Shown here: piece by piece, positions 8,921-19,600 of the stretch | How the letters are laid out: each line of letters starts with the position of its first letter | Position numbering within the stretch: the first letter of the stretch is position 1 | Origin: Gallionella sp. | Lineage (GTDB): Bacteria > Pseudomonadota > Gammaproteobacteria > Burkholderiales > Gallionellaceae | Length of the DNA stretch: 64,000 nucleotides | Direction of reading: 5' to 3' | Assembly (NCBI GenBank): GCA_023229845.1 | Contig: JALNYK010000012.1 | Span: 21,537 to 85,536 of the forward strand | Notes under the pieces: generated by a model | Database searches by the model: none | Seen by the model: only the letters and a program-made list of their open reading frames with translations | Told to the model about the DNA's origin: nothing | Position numbers and translations under genes: made by a program

Positions 8921-9856
8921 CTATCCGGTCACCGCGCGCAACGCGTCGCTGACCCGGTGGAAAAGATCATCTGACAGACAATCGATCTCGATGTTGTCCG
9001 GCATCGAGCGCAGCCAGGTGAGCTGGCGTTTTGCCAGCTGGCGCGTCGCGGCGATGCCGGTCTCCATCAGTTGGCCTTCGTTTATCTCGCCGTCCATGTA
9101 TTGCCAGGCCTGCCGGTAGCCGACGCAGCGCATCGAAGTCATGTCGGGGTGCAGCGGGTATTTGTCGCGCAAGTCGCGCAGTTCGTCGATCAATCCATCC
9201 TTGAGCATCTGTTGGAAGCGCACGGCGATGCGCTGGTGCAACACGCTGCGCTCGCTGGGGACGAGCGCGATGGATGTGATGTCGTAGGGCAGTTCGTGCC
9301 GCGTCTGCTGCTTCAGCAGTGCCGACATCGGCTGCCCGGTGAGGCGGTAGATTTCCATCGCGCGCTGGATGCGCTGCGTGTCGGCGGGGGCGAGGCGGGC
9401 GGCGGTCTCGGCATCCACCTTGGCTAGTTCTGCATGCAGGCGTTCGATGCCGTGTTCGGCGATCTCGGCGTCAAGCGCGGCGCGCACTTCCGGGTCGGCC
9501 TGCGGCAGTTCGCTCAGTCCCTCGCGTAGCGCCTTGAAATACAGCATCGTGCCGCCGACCAGCAGCGGTATCTTGCCGCGCGCGGTGATGTCCGCCATCA
9601 ATCGCAATGCATCGTGTCGGAACGCGGCGGCGGAGTAGGCTTCGGTCGGGTCTATGATGTCGATCAGGTGATGGGGCGCGCGGGCCAGCGTCGCGGCGTC
9701 CGGCTTCGCGGTGCCGATGTTCATGTCGCGGTACACCAGCGCGGAGTCCACGCTGATGAGCTCCACCGGCAGGCGTTGCACGAGTTCCACCGCAACGCCG
9801 GTCTTGCCGCTGGCGGTGGGGCCCATCAGGAAAATGGCGGGTGGTAACGGATTCAT
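8921..9856 (-). CDS. miaA: tRNA dimethylallyltransferase
   Basis: The 311-aa enzyme transfers a dimethylallyl group to N6 of A37 in tRNAs reading UNN codons. It has the P-loop GPTASGKTGVAVEL (residues 12-25), the substrate motif ISVDSALVYRDMNIGTAKP, LVGGTMLYFKAL, and a C-terminal region with SMRCVGYRQAWQYMDGE. Length and motifs are standard for MiaA. It stands convergent with the HD-GYP gene with only 11 nt between the stops. In many proteobacteria miaA follows mutL; here mutL lies 1.5 kb upstream on the same strand, separated by an MFS transporter gene. Confidence 0.97.
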   Translation of the reverse strand: MNPLPPAIFLMGPTASGKTGVAVELVQRLPVELISVDSALVYRDMNIGTAKPDAATLARAPHHLIDIIDPTEAYSAAAFRHDALRLMADITARGKIPLLVGGTMLYFKALREGLSELPQADPEVRAALDAEIAEHGIERLHAELAKVDAETAARLAPADTQRIQRAMEIYRLTGQPMSALLKQQTRHELPYDITSIALVPSERSVLHQRIAVRFQQMLKDGLIDELRDLRDKYPLHPDMTSMRCVGYRQAWQYMDGEINEGQLMETGIAATRQLAKRQLTWLRSMPDNIEIDCLSDDLFHRVSDALRAVTG

Positions 9857-9866
9857 GCTTATGCAC

Positions 9867-9993
9867 CGTCATTCCGGCGCAGGCCGGAATCCAGATTGAA
9901 AATATCATCCCCGCGAAGCGGGACGGCATCTTGGTTTTGTCCGCTTCGCGGGATGTCTCTTTTTGCTGGATTCCGGCCTGCGCCGGAATGACG
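9867..9993. repeat. Nested inverted-repeat element with ATTCCGGC ends
   Basis: A 28-bp arm containing CATTCCGGCGCAGGCCGGAA (9867-9894) is matched by its reverse complement at 9966-9993. Between them lies a second inverted pair built on CCCGCGAAGCGGGA and TCCGCTTCGCGGGA. The layout (outer REP-like palindromes around an inner pair) recurs at 24900-25028 and, more diverged, at 21608-21718. It occupies the gap between the MFS gene and miaA. Confidence 0.92.
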
Positions 9994-10004
9994 GATTATC
10001 GGGT

Positions 10005-11270
10005 TCATGCCAGCTTCCTGTCGCGCGTCTCGCGCAGTGTCAGCGCGGCCAGCAGGCTGATCGCGGCGGCGACGGAGACATAGCCGCCGACCCATGCGAG
10101 GCCACCGTGCAGCACCAGTTGTTGCGCGATATAGGGCGCGAGCGATGCGCCGAGGATGCCGCCGAGGTTGTAGGCCGCGCCCGCACCGGTGTAGCGCACC
10201 GATGTCGGGAACAGCTCGGGCAGCAAGGCCCCCATCGGGGCGAAGGTCGCGCCCATCAGGAGCAGTTCGATGGAGAGGAATGCGGTGATCTGCCACATCG
10301 AGCCGCTGCTCAGCATCGGTGCGAGCAAAAAGCCGGACAGCAGCGCCGCGCTACCCGCGACGATCAGCACCGGGCGGCGTCCGTAGCGGTCGCCCGCGAT
10401 GGCCGCGAGCGGCGTGGCCGCGGCCATGAACACGACGGCGACGCACAGCATGCCGAGGAACTGCGGGCGCGGGATGCCCAGCGTGGCGACGCCGTAGCTC
10501 AGTGCGAACACCGTGGAGATGTAGAACAGCGCGTAGCACACTACCATCAGCAACGCGCCTTGGATCAGTGGCTTTGTATGATGCGCAAATAGCTCGGCCA
10601 GCGGCAGCTTAGGCGGCTGGTGGGACTTCAAGGCTTGTGCGAACACCGGCGTCTCGGCGAGCTTCAATCGCACGTAGAGACCGATGACGACCAGCACGGC
10701 GCTGGCGAGGAATGGGATACGCCAGCCCCAGTCGCGGAATTCCGCATCGTCCAGTCCGAACGACAGCAGCAAAAAGCTGCCGGTCGCGAGCAAGAAGCCG
10801 ACCGGCGGGCCGAGTTGTGGGAACATGCCGAACCAGCCGCGCCTGCCTTCGGGCGCATATTCCGCCGCCAGCAACGCAGCACCTCCCCATTCGCCGCCGA
10901 GGCCGATGCCCTGCCCGAAGCGCAGCAGGCACAGCAGCGCGGGTGCGACCCAGCCAACCATCTCGTAGCTCGGCAGCACGCCGATCAGCGTCGTCGACAC
11001 GCCCATCACCAGCAGCGACGCGGCCAGCGTCGTCTTGCGCCCGATGCGGTCGCCGAAATGGCCGAACAGCAGCGCGCCCAAGGGACGTGCGAGGAAGGCG
11101 ATGCCGAACGTCAGGAACGCGTTCAGCGCCTGCACCGCGGGATCGTCGTTCGGGAAGAACACCGGCCCGATCACCATCGCCACCGCGAGGCCGTAGATGT
11201 AGAAATCGTAGAACTCGATGGCGGTGCCGATAAATGAGGCGAAGGCGATGCGGAAGATCGAAGGAGGCAT
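10005..11270 (-). CDS. MFS transporter, metabolite:H+ symporter (ProP/shikimate-like) type
   Basis: The 421-aa protein has about twelve hydrophobic helices and the MFS signature between helices 2 and 3, LFGHFGDRIGRKTTLAASL, repeated weakly in the second half as AIAGDRYGRRPVLIVAG. The N-terminus FIGTAIEFYDFYIYGLA and the string GQGIGLGGEWGGAALL are typical of the metabolite:H+ symporter subfamily (ProP, ShiA, KgtP). An AAGGAGG site immediately precedes the ATG. The substrate cannot be told from sequence. It lies between mutL and miaA on the same strand, with palindromic repeats on both sides. Confidence 0.9.
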   Translation of the reverse strand: MPPSIFRIAFASFIGTAIEFYDFYIYGLAVAMVIGPVFFPNDDPAVQALNAFLTFGIAFLARPLGALLFGHFGDRIGRKTTLAASLLVMGVSTTLIGVLPSYEMVGWVAPALLCLLRFGQGIGLGGEWGGAALLAAEYAPEGRRGWFGMFPQLGPPVGFLLATGSFLLLSFGLDDAEFRDWGWRIPFLASAVLVVIGLYVRLKLAETPVFAQALKSHQPPKLPLAELFAHHTKPLIQGALLMVVCYALFYISTVFALSYGVATLGIPRPQFLGMLCVAVVFMAAATPLAAIAGDRYGRRPVLIVAGSAALLSGFLLAPMLSSGSMWQITAFLSIELLLMGATFAPMGALLPELFPTSVRYTGAGAAYNLGGILGASLAPYIAQQLVLHGGLAWVGGYVSVAAAISLLAALTLRETRDRKLA

Positions 11271-11275
11271 TTTTT

Positions 11276-11345
11276 GTAGGGGCGCGATTCATCGCGCCCT
11301 TGTATTTCATTTATCAGGAAAGGGCGCGATGAATCGCGCCCCTAC
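11276..11345. repeat. Inverted pair of GTAGGGGCGCGATTCATCGC palindromes
   Basis: GTAGGGGCGCGATTCATCGC followed by GCCC at 11276-11299 faces its reverse complement ending at 11345, about 20 bp apart. Each arm is itself a palindrome around GATTCATC. A further single copy is at 34914, and a sister form (GTAGGGGCACGG...) occurs at 34983 and 58397. The paired hairpins between mutL and the MFS gene could act as a processing or termination structure. Confidence 0.93.
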
Positions 11346-11349
11346 GAAT

Positions 11350-13209
11350 TTATTTCCCGCGCATGAACATCTTGTCCAAGTCGCCCATGGTCATCTGGAA
11401 CCAGGTCGGCCTGCCGTGGTTGCACTGGTCGGCGCGTTCGGTCTGTTCCATCTCGCGCAGCAGCGCGTTCATCTCGGTGATGCTCAATGCGTGGTTCGCG
11501 CGCACCGAGGCGTGGCAGGCCATCGTCGCGAGCAGCTCGTTGCGGCGTTCGGTCAAGGCGCGCGACGCGCCGTATTCGCGCAGCTCGCGCAGCACTTCCA
11601 GCGCCATGGTTTCGGCCTCGGACTGCTTCAGCATCGTCGGCATCGCGCGCAGCGCGAGCTGGGTCGGCGACAGCGGGGCGAGGTCGAAGCCCAGCTTGTG
11701 CAACGCCTCCTGTTCCGCCTCCACGGTCGCGACGTCCAGCGGTTCGGCGTAGAAACTCACCGGGATCAGCAGCGGCTGGGCGGCGATGCGTTCGTTGTCC
11801 AGCGCGGCCTTCAGGCGTTCATACACGATGCGCTCATGCGCGGCGTGCATGTCCACGACGATCAGCCCCTGCGCGTTCTGCGCGAGGATGTAGACGCCGG
11901 AGAGCTGGCCTAGGGCGTAGCCGAGGGGATGCTCAACTGCGGGAAGAGGGAAGGGGGAAGGGGGAAGGGTAACGTCAAAAGCGGGCTCAGTTTTACCCTT
12001 CTCCCTTCTCTCTTCTCCCTTCTCCGCTGTTTGTGTTTCCCACAGCCGGTAGGTCGCCTGCCGTTGCGCGGCGTCGAACGCGATGCCCTGCTGGCGCGGC
12101 GTGTAGGCCGGATGCGGCGAGGGCACGGCCGACTCGCCGTTCGCCGCTGCGGGTTGCGGAGCGCTGTCTTTCATCGGCGCACTGAGCGCCTCCTGCACGG
12201 TATGGAACAGGAACTGGTGTATGCCCTGGCTTTCGCGGAAGCGCACTTCGCTCTTGGCCGGGTGCACGTTCACGTCCACCTGTTCCGGCGGCATGTCGAG
12301 AAACAGCACGAAGGCGGGGTGGCGCTGGTGGTGCAGGATGTCTTGGTAGGCCTGTCTTAGTGCGTGGCTGGCGACCTTGTCGCGGATGAAGCGGCCGTTG
12401 ACGAAAAAGTATTGCGCGTCGCGCGTGCTGCGCGAATAGGCGGGCAGCGCGGCGAGGCCTTGCAGCGACAGGTTCGCGGCCCGGCGTTCGACTGCGACGG
12501 CTGCTTCGCCGAATTCCGGACCGAGTATTGCGGCAATTCTTTCAAGAATGCCGCTTACGTTCGCTCCCTCTCCCGTATGCGGGAGAGGGTTGGGGAGAGG
12601 GGCTGCGGGCAGTTGCCAGATCGTCTTGCCGTTGTGCTGCAGCGAGAAGGCGACATCGGGACGAGACAGCGCGATGCGCTTGAACGTCTCGTCGCAGTGG
12701 GCGAATTCGGTGGAGTCGGATTTGAGGAATTTGCGCCGCGCCGGGGTGTTGAAGTACAGCTCGCGCAGTTCGATGCTGGTGCCCTGCGGCTGGCTGGACG
12801 GGATGGGTTCGCTGATGTGGCCGTCTATCGCCTCGACCTTCCAGCCATGCGCATCCTCCGCGGTGCGGCTGCTCAAACCCAGTTGCGCGACCGCCGCCAT
12901 GCTCGCCAGCGCCTCGCCGCGGAAGCCCATGCTGGCGACGCGCTGCAGGTCGTCGAGGCTGGCGATCTTACTGGTGGCGTGGCGCATCAGCGCGAGTGGC
13001 AGTTCGTTTTTCGCGATGCCTTTGCCGTTGTCGCGCACTCTCAGCAGTTTCACGCCGCCGCCTTCGAGCTGCACCGCGATGTCGGTAGCACCCGCATCGA
13101 GGCTGTTCTCCATCAGCTCTTTCAGCGCGGAGGCCGGGCGTTCTATCACTTCGCCGGCGGCGATTTGGTTGATCAGCAGGTCGGGCAGCAGGCGGATGGA
13201 ATGGGGCAT
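11350..13209 (-). CDS. mutL: DNA mismatch repair protein MutL
   Basis: The 619-aa protein has the GHKL ATPase motifs ELMENSLDAGATDI, VRDNGKGI and GFRGEALASMAAV in the first 110 residues. The transducer domain follows with LYFNTPARRKFLKS and VNGRFIRDKVASHALRQAY. A low-complexity linker (about 340-400) leads to the C-terminal dimerisation domain ending in CNHGRPTWFQM. MutL couples MutS mismatch recognition to strand incision. A palindromic repeat encoding PLPNPLPHTGEGAN sits near residues 202-216, between conserved parts of the N-terminal region. The C-terminal domain appears to lack the DQHAxxExxxxE endonuclease motif: VDMHAAHERIVYERLK is present, which is a close variant worth checking. Confidence 0.96.
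   Translation of the reverse strand: MPHSIRLLPDLLINQIAAGEVIERPASALKELMENSLDAGATDIAVQLEGGGVKLLRVRDNGKGIAKNELPLALMRHATSKIASLDDLQRVASMGFRGEALASMAAVAQLGLSSRTAEDAHGWKVEAIDGHISEPIPSSQPQGTSIELRELYFNTPARRKFLKSDSTEFAHCDETFKRIALSRPDVAFSLQHNGKTIWQLPAAPLPNPLPHTGEGANVSGILERIAAILGPEFGEAAVAVERRAANLSLQGLAALPAYSRSTRDAQYFFVNGRFIRDKVASHALRQAYQDILHHQRHPAFVLFLDMPPEQVDVNVHPAKSEVRFRESQGIHQFLFHTVQEALSAPMKDSAPQPAAANGESAVPSPHPAYTPRQQGIAFDAAQRQATYRLWETQTAEKGEERREKGKTEPAFDVTLPPSPFPLPAVEHPLGYALGQLSGVYILAQNAQGLIVVDMHAAHERIVYERLKAALDNERIAAQPLLIPVSFYAEPLDVATVEAEQEALHKLGFDLAPLSPTQLALRAMPTMLKQSEAETMALEVLRELREYGASRALTERRNELLATMACHASVRANHALSITEMNALLREMEQTERADQCNHGRPTWFQMTMGDLDKMFMRGK
12564..12603 (-). repeat. CCCTCTCC-type palindromic repeat inside mutL
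   Basis: On the plus strand this reads CCCTCTCCCGTATGCGGGAG followed by AGGGTTGGGGAGAGGGGC, the inverse orientation of the ugd copy. The gene frame stays open across it and yields LPNPLPHTGEG. Confidence 0.9.
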
Positions 13210-13499
13210 GAAAGGCGCTTATTGGATGAGCGGGCGAGATTATAGTGGGGTTTTATGTTGGGCGAGAACCGGTATAATCTCGCGCTCTATTCGAAGTGCG
13301 TCTGGCGCAGCCTGCACCGGACGATTTACAAGATGGCATTTCAAAAAACCGTAGCGAGCGGCTTGACTGCAAGGCGCACGAACGACAACGGCGGTGAAGG
13401 AACGCGCGTAGCGCGTCATGCTGAGGCCAAGGCCGCGCAACGCCGCAATCGAGTCGTGCAACAGGTTTTCGAGGCGTCCAAAAGATTGAGGAGAGGTTT

Positions 13500-15074
13500 A
13501 TGCGTATAGGCATTCCTGTAGAGACTCACGCAGGGGAGAAGCGGGTTGCGACGGTGCCGGAAGTCGTGGAGAAGCTCGTCAAGCTGGGTTTCAATGTTGC
13601 GGTCGAGTCCGGCGCCGGAGAGGGCTCGAATTTTAGCGACGAGGCCTATCGCGCGGCAGGCGCCGAAATCATTAACGGTGCGGCGGCTCTGTGGTCCGCG
13701 TCCGACATCGTGTTCAAGGTTGTCGTTCCGACGAGTGCCGAGGTGGACTTGATGCGCGAAGGCGGCGTCTTGATCGGCTTCGTCTGGCCTGCACAAAACC
13801 CGGAATTGATGCAACAACTGGCTGGCAAGCGCGCCACCGTGCTGGCCATCGATGCGCTGCCGCGCATGTTGAGTCGCGCCCAGAAGATGGACGCCCTGAC
13901 CTCGCAGGCCGGCGTCGCCGGCTACCGCGCCGTCATCGAGGCCGCCAACGTCTTCGGTCGCTTCTTCAACGGCCAGATCACGGCTGCGGGCAAGGTTCCG
14001 CCGGCCAAGGTCTTCATCGCCGGCGCCGGCGTAGCCGGTCTGGCCGCGATCGGCACTGCCGCAGGACTGGGCGCTATCGTGCGCGCCAACGACACCCGCG
14101 CCGAAGTGGCCGACCAGGTCAAATCCCTGGGCGGCGAATTCGTGAAAGTCGAATACGAGGAAGAAGGCGGCGGCGGCGGCGGTTACGCCAAGGTGATGAG
14201 CGAGGGCTTCCAGCAGGCACAGCGCGAGATGTACGCCAAGCAGGCCCGCGAGGTGGACATCATCATCACGACCGCGCTGATCCCCGGCAAGCCCGCGCCC
14301 AGGCTGATCACCGCCGAGATGGTGCAGAGCATGAAGCCGGGCAGCGTCATCGTCGACATGGCGGCCGAGCGCGGCGGCAATTGCGAGCTGACCGAGCCCG
14401 GTCAGGCGGTGGTGAAGCACGGCGTGACCATCGTCGGTTACACCGACCTGAATAGTCGTCTGGCCAGGCAGTCTTCCTCGCTGTATGCAAGCAATCTGTT
14501 CCGCCTGACCGAGGAGTTGTGCAAGACCAAGGATGGCATCATCGACGTCAATATGGAAGACGATGCGATTCGTGGCCTGACGGTCATCAAGAACGGCGAA
14601 GTCACCTGGCCTGCACCTGCGCCGAAATTGCCGGCAGCGGCCGCTAAACCGGCTGCGGCCAAACCGGTTGCAGCACCTGCCACTCATGGTCACGGTGGCG
14701 CACCGGCTTCCGCAGGAAAGGTGGCCGCAATGTTCGGTGCCGCCGCATTGTTGTTCCTGCTCATCGGCGCTTATGCGCCCGCGGCGTTCCTCGGGCACTT
14801 CACGGTGTTCGTGCTCGCGTGTTTCGTCGGTTACATGGTGGTGTGGAATGTCACCCCCGCCCTGCACACTCCCTTGATGAGCGTCACCAATGCGATCAGC
14901 AGCATCATCGCCATCGGCGCACTGGTGCAGATCGCGCCGCCGCTGGAGCTCGGGCTGGATCGTCCGGATGAATGGATACGCGGGTTGGCGGTGGCGGGTG
15001 TCGCGCTCACTGCGGTCAATATGTTCGGCGGCTTCGCCGTCACTCGGCGCATGCTGTCGATGTTCCGCAAATAA
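13500..15074 (+). CDS. pntA: NAD(P) transhydrogenase subunit alpha
   Basis: The 524-aa protein has the NAD-binding domain I (starting MRIGIPVETHAGEKRVATVP, with AGAGVAGLAAIGTAAGLGA near 175-195), an Ala/Pro-rich linker (about 380-400), and four C-terminal membrane helices. It is thus a full-length PntA, not split into PntAA and PntAB. With PntB it uses the proton gradient to reduce NADP+ with NADH at the inner membrane. GAGGAGAGG precedes the ATG. The 290-bp gap from mutL carries no convincing gene; a TATAAT at 13273-13278 is a possible -10 box but lacks a clear -35. pntB follows after 6 nt. Confidence 0.96.
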   Translation: MRIGIPVETHAGEKRVATVPEVVEKLVKLGFNVAVESGAGEGSNFSDEAYRAAGAEIINGAAALWSASDIVFKVVVPTSAEVDLMREGGVLIGFVWPAQNPELMQQLAGKRATVLAIDALPRMLSRAQKMDALTSQAGVAGYRAVIEAANVFGRFFNGQITAAGKVPPAKVFIAGAGVAGLAAIGTAAGLGAIVRANDTRAEVADQVKSLGGEFVKVEYEEEGGGGGGYAKVMSEGFQQAQREMYAKQAREVDIIITTALIPGKPAPRLITAEMVQSMKPGSVIVDMAAERGGNCELTEPGQAVVKHGVTIVGYTDLNSRLARQSSSLYASNLFRLTEELCKTKDGIIDVNMEDDAIRGLTVIKNGEVTWPAPAPKLPAAAAKPAAAKPVAAPATHGHGGAPASAGKVAAMFGAAALLFLLIGAYAPAAFLGHFTVFVLACFVGYMVVWNVTPALHTPLMSVTNAISSIIAIGALVQIAPPLELGLDRPDEWIRGLAVAGVALTAVNMFGGFAVTRRMLSMFRK

Positions 15075-15080
15075 GGATAA

Positions 15081-16502
15081 ATGAATATGTCTGCAAGCTT
15101 GGCAACGGTTGCTTATATCGGCGCAATCATTCTCTTCATCCTCAGCCTGGGTGGTCTGTCCAGCCCTGAGTCTTCGCGGCGCGGGAATCTCTACGGCATG
15201 ATAGGCATGACCATCGCCGTGCTGGCCACGGTGTTCGGCCCGCGCGTCACGATGGCCGGAATCCCGTGGATCATATCCGCGATGGTGGTGGGCGGCAGCA
15301 TCGGACTTTATGCCGCGCGCAAAGTGCAGATGACGCAGATGCCGGAACTGGTCGCGCTGATGCACAGCCTCGTCGGTCTCGCTGCCTGTCTGGTCGGCTT
15401 TGCTAATTACATCGATCCGATGGCGGCATTGAATTTGTCCAGCGCCGAAAAAGCGATCCACGAGATCGAGGTCTATATCGGCATCCTGATCGGTGCGGTG
15501 ACCTTCTCCGGCTCCCTCATCGCCTTCGGCAAACTGTCGGGCAAGATCGGCGGCAAGCCGCTGTTGCTGCCGGGACGGCACTTCCTGAATCTGCTGGGCC
15601 TGTTGATCGTCATCGCGTTCGGTTACCAATTTCTGCACGCCGAAACGATCAGTGCGGGCATGATCGCGCTGACCGTGATGACGGTGATCGCCTTGCTGTT
15701 CGGCATCCACATGGTGATGGCCATCGGCGGCGCCGACATGCCGGTGGTGGTGTCCATGCTGAACAGCTACTCCGGCTGGGCGGCAGCGGCGACCGGCTTC
15801 ATGTTGAACAACGACTTGCTGATCGTCACCGGCGCGCTGGTGGGATCCAGCGGTGCGATTCTCTCCTACATCATGTGCCGCGCGATGAACCGCAACTTTA
15901 TCAGCGTCATCGCGGGCGGATTCGGTGGCGGCGCACCGGCCAAGAAGTCCGGCGGCGAGGCGCAACCGGCGGGCGAAGTGACCGCCATCAGCGCAATCGA
16001 GACGGCGGAACTGTTGCGCGATGCCAAGAACGTGATCATCGTGCCGGGATACGGCATGGCGGTGGCACAGGCCCAGCACACGGTGTACGAGATCACGCAG
16101 CACCTGCGCGAGAAAGGCGTCAACGTGCGTTTCGGCATCCACCCGGTCGCCGGCCGCATGCCCGGCCACATGAACGTGTTGCTGGCCGAAGCCAAAGTGC
16201 CTTACGACATCGTGATGGAGATGGACGAATTGAACGGCGACTTCCCGGATACCGATGTCGCCATCGTGATCGGCGCCAACGACATCGTGAACCCGGCAGC
16301 CCAGGAAGATCCGGGCAGCCCCATCGCAGGCATGCCGGTGCTGGAAGTCTGGAAGGCCAAGACCTCCATCATGATGAAGCGCAGCATGGCGACCGGCTAT
16401 GCGGGCGTGGACAATCCGTTGTTCTACAAGGACAACAACCGCATGTTGTTTGGCGATGCCAAGAAGATGCTGGAAGAAGTTCTGGTTGCGCTGAAAGCAT
16501 AG
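15081..16502 (+). CDS. pntB: NAD(P) transhydrogenase subunit beta
   Basis: The 473-aa protein has eight to nine membrane helices in its first 270 residues, then the NADP-binding domain III with VIIVPGYGMAVAQAQH, RFGIHPVAGRMPGHMNVLL and VAIVIGANDIVNPAA. All are hallmark PntB strings. The C-terminus contains KRSMATGYAGVDNPLF, also conserved. It pairs with PntA 6 nt upstream in a two-gene operon closed by the hairpin at 16536-16570. Confidence 0.97.
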   Translation: MNMSASLATVAYIGAIILFILSLGGLSSPESSRRGNLYGMIGMTIAVLATVFGPRVTMAGIPWIISAMVVGGSIGLYAARKVQMTQMPELVALMHSLVGLAACLVGFANYIDPMAALNLSSAEKAIHEIEVYIGILIGAVTFSGSLIAFGKLSGKIGGKPLLLPGRHFLNLLGLLIVIAFGYQFLHAETISAGMIALTVMTVIALLFGIHMVMAIGGADMPVVVSMLNSYSGWAAAATGFMLNNDLLIVTGALVGSSGAILSYIMCRAMNRNFISVIAGGFGGGAPAKKSGGEAQPAGEVTAISAIETAELLRDAKNVIIVPGYGMAVAQAQHTVYEITQHLREKGVNVRFGIHPVAGRMPGHMNVLLAEAKVPYDIVMEMDELNGDFPDTDVAIVIGANDIVNPAAQEDPGSPIAGMPVLEVWKAKTSIMMKRSMATGYAGVDNPLFYKDNNRMLFGDAKKMLEEVLVALKA

Positions 16503-16535
16503 CGGGCGTCCGTTGGCCTGATTTTTCAGCAATGC

Positions 16536-16575
16536 AACGACAAGAGCCGCAAAATGCGGCTCTTGTCGTTTTACG
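16536..16575 (+). terminator. Rho-independent terminator after pntB
   Basis: A 15-bp perfect stem (AACGACAAGAGCCGC with GCGGCTCTTGTCGTT) around a 5-nt AAAAT loop lies 33 nt after the pntB stop. The run following the stem is short (TTAC), so part of the U-tract is inside the stem. Confidence 0.75.
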
Positions 16576-16668
16576 TAAATACTTATGCCATCTTGGTCTG
16601 CCCTGATTACAATCTCCCCAGAGAATCAGAATAACTATAACAAGCCGTCAGGCCGATAGAGGGAGGGC

Positions 16669-19600
16669 ATGATGCTGCGCAAATTATTCGAGCGTTGTCC
16701 GGCAGACGAGGAAGCCGATGCGCTGCAAGTCGAACAGACCAAACTGCTTTATGCCAATCTTCCGGCAGCGATACTCATCAACGCGCTGCTGGCGCTGATT
16801 CTGGCGGGCGTGCAAAGCGCCGAGATTCCTTCCGAGCAGTTGTTGCTGTGGCTTGCAATACTGGCCGTCGTCCTGCTCGGCAGGCTGGCATTGCTGCTTG
16901 CATGGCAACGTGGCGAGGCGACTCCGGCAAGTTGCACATGCTGGTTGCGTCGCTTCCGCATCGGCGTTATCGCGACCGGCATAGCCTGGGGAATCGGCGC
17001 CGTGCTGCTGTTTCCGCCCGGAGACATAGACCATCAATCCTATCTTGCATTTGCGCTGGCCGGACTGAGCGCCGGAGCTATTTCGTCGTTGGCGGTGGAT
17101 CGTGTGTCCACGATCGGCTTTCTGGCGCCGATGCTGTTGCCGCTGATTGCGCGTCTCGGGTTGGAAGGCGGCAAGCTTGCCTTGTCGATGGGCATCATGG
17201 TGATGCTGTTTTTCGTTTTTATCGCGATGAATGCCTCTCGGGGCAGGCATAGCCTGCACGAAAACTTCCGTTTGCGCATCAAGGCTGAGGAGCAGGAACG
17301 GATGTTGCGCCAGAGCGAGGCGCGGCTGAATCAGGCGCAGCATACTGCCCATATCGGTAACTGGGATCTGGACTTGGTCAGGGAAAATCTGTACTGGTCG
17401 GACGAGATCTACCGCATATTCGAAATCGATCCGGCTGCCTTCAAACCATCCTATGAATCTTTTCTTCATGCCATTCATCCGGAGGAGCGCGATGCGGTGA
17501 ATCAGGCTTATATGCATTCGCTGGAGACACACGAACCCTATGAGATTACGCACCGTCTTTTGATGAACGATGGGCGGATAAAATGGGTGACCGAACGTTG
17601 CGATTCGCTTTTCGATGCCGAAGGCAAACCCTTGCGTTCGGTCGGTACGGTGCAGGACATCACGGAACAACAACTCGCCGAAAATACCCTGCGCGAAAAC
17701 GAGGCCCGTTACCGGGCGGTCACCTACACAGCCAGCGATGCCATCATTACTGCAAACAATGCAGGAAATATCGTGAACTGGAACCGGGGGGCCGAGATTA
17801 TCTTTGGTTTTACGGAAACAGAAATTATTGGTCAGCCATTGATTGTGTTGATACCGCAGCGATATCGCGAGCGCCATCTCGCTGCGATGAATCAGGTGCT
17901 GGCCGGTGGTAAATCACACATCATCGGCAGTGGCGCTATTGAACTGGAAGGGCTGCGCAAGGACGGTAGCGAGTTCCCGCTGGAGATGTCGCTGGCCAAG
18001 TGGGAGAGCAGCGAGGGGATGTTTTTCACCGGCATTATTCGCGATATTTCCGAACGCAAGCAGGCCGAGAAAGAGAACAATGAATTGCGTCTTAATCAGC
18101 AAGCCTTGCTGAATGCGATTCAGGAATCCACCTTCCTGATGGAGCGAGACGGCACGTTGTTGCTGACTAATGAGGTGGGGGCGCAGCGTTTGAATACGAC
18201 GCCGGATGAATTGGTCGGCAAGAACGTTTACGATATTTTTCCGCCGGAGGTGGCCAAGTCACGCCGGGCAAGATTCGAACATATCGCCCGCACCGGTATG
18301 CCGGAGACCTATGAGGACGAGCGTGCCGGACGGCGTTTTTTGAGCACCAATTATCCGATTCGCGATGCGGGCGGGGCGGTTTCGCGTTTCGCCGTTTATG
18401 CGGCAGATGTCACGAAACAGCGTCAGATTCAGGCGATCGAAGAGTTGTTCTCCGCGATCAACCAGCGGGTCTTGTCGGGCGGGATCCTGTCTGATGTGTT
18501 GCATTTCATCTGCGATGAGGTGGTCCAGCTGTTCGATCTGGACCTGATCTGGCTGGGGCGCAAGGAAACGGACGGCGCCGTGAGCATCATGACCCATGCG
18601 GGGCCGGCTTCGGGTTATGTAGAGGGATTGCGCCGTCTCGGCGTGCGCTGGGACGATACGCCGCAGGGACGAGGCGGCACGGGAACGGCCATACGCAGTG
18701 GCCTGGTGCAGTCCATCAGCTCGGACAACCCGGGTTTCAAGGTGTGGCGCGAACTTGCGCATGAATATCGCTTCCAGTCGATGCTGGCCATTCCGTTGCT
18801 GATACGCGGCGAGGTGTATGGCGCGTTTACCCTGTACTCCAGCAAGTTGGACATGTTCAGCTCTACTACCAGAGACTTGCTGGCCGGCATCGCTACGCGT
18901 ATCAGCGTTGCAGTCGAGGCGGCGATGGACCAGCAACAGATACGTCTGCTGAGTTCTGCTTTGGCAGAGGCGGGCAACGGCGTGATGATCACCAACCCGC
19001 GCGGCATTATCCAGTGGGTCAATCCGGCGTTCGCAAGGCTGAGCGGCTACAGCAAGGAGGAGTTGGCTGGACAGACGCCGAGACTGCTGAATTCCGGGCA
19101 GCAGTCCGAGGAATATTATCGGGTTATGTGGGAGGCGATCACCAGAGGGGAGACCTGGTGCAGCGAGACCGTGGAGCGTGCGAAGAACGGGGATGCCTAT
19201 ACCGTTTCGCAGACCATCACGCCGATGCTGGATGACGAAGGCGAGATCACCCATTTCATCGCGATTCATGAGGACATCACGGCCCAGAAAAAAACGCAGG
19301 AGCGCATCGCGCATATGGCGCATTTCGATGCGCTGACCAACCTGCCGAACCGTGCACTGTTCTTCGATCGATTGGGGCAAGCCTTGTCGTTGGCCCGGCG
19401 CAATCGTGGCGGCCTGGCATTGCTGTTTCTGGATCTGGACGGCTTCAAGCAGGTAAACGATACGATGGGTCACCATGCCGGAGACTTGCTGCTCACCGGA
19501 GTGGCGGAACGTTTGTGTCTATGCGTGCGGGAGAGCGACACGGTGGCGCGTTTGGGCGGCGACGAATTTACGGTCATTCTCAATGAGACCCATGAGCATC

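Noticed and set aside
13210..13499. Open frames on both strands between mutL and pntA
   Set aside because: They are short, overlap each other and lack ribosome sites; the segment is better read as the pntAB upstream region.
13416..16532. Minus-strand open frame of 1038 codons opposite pntAB
   Set aside because: Antisense shadow of two highly conserved genes; His-, Arg- and Asp-rich and without recognisable motifs.
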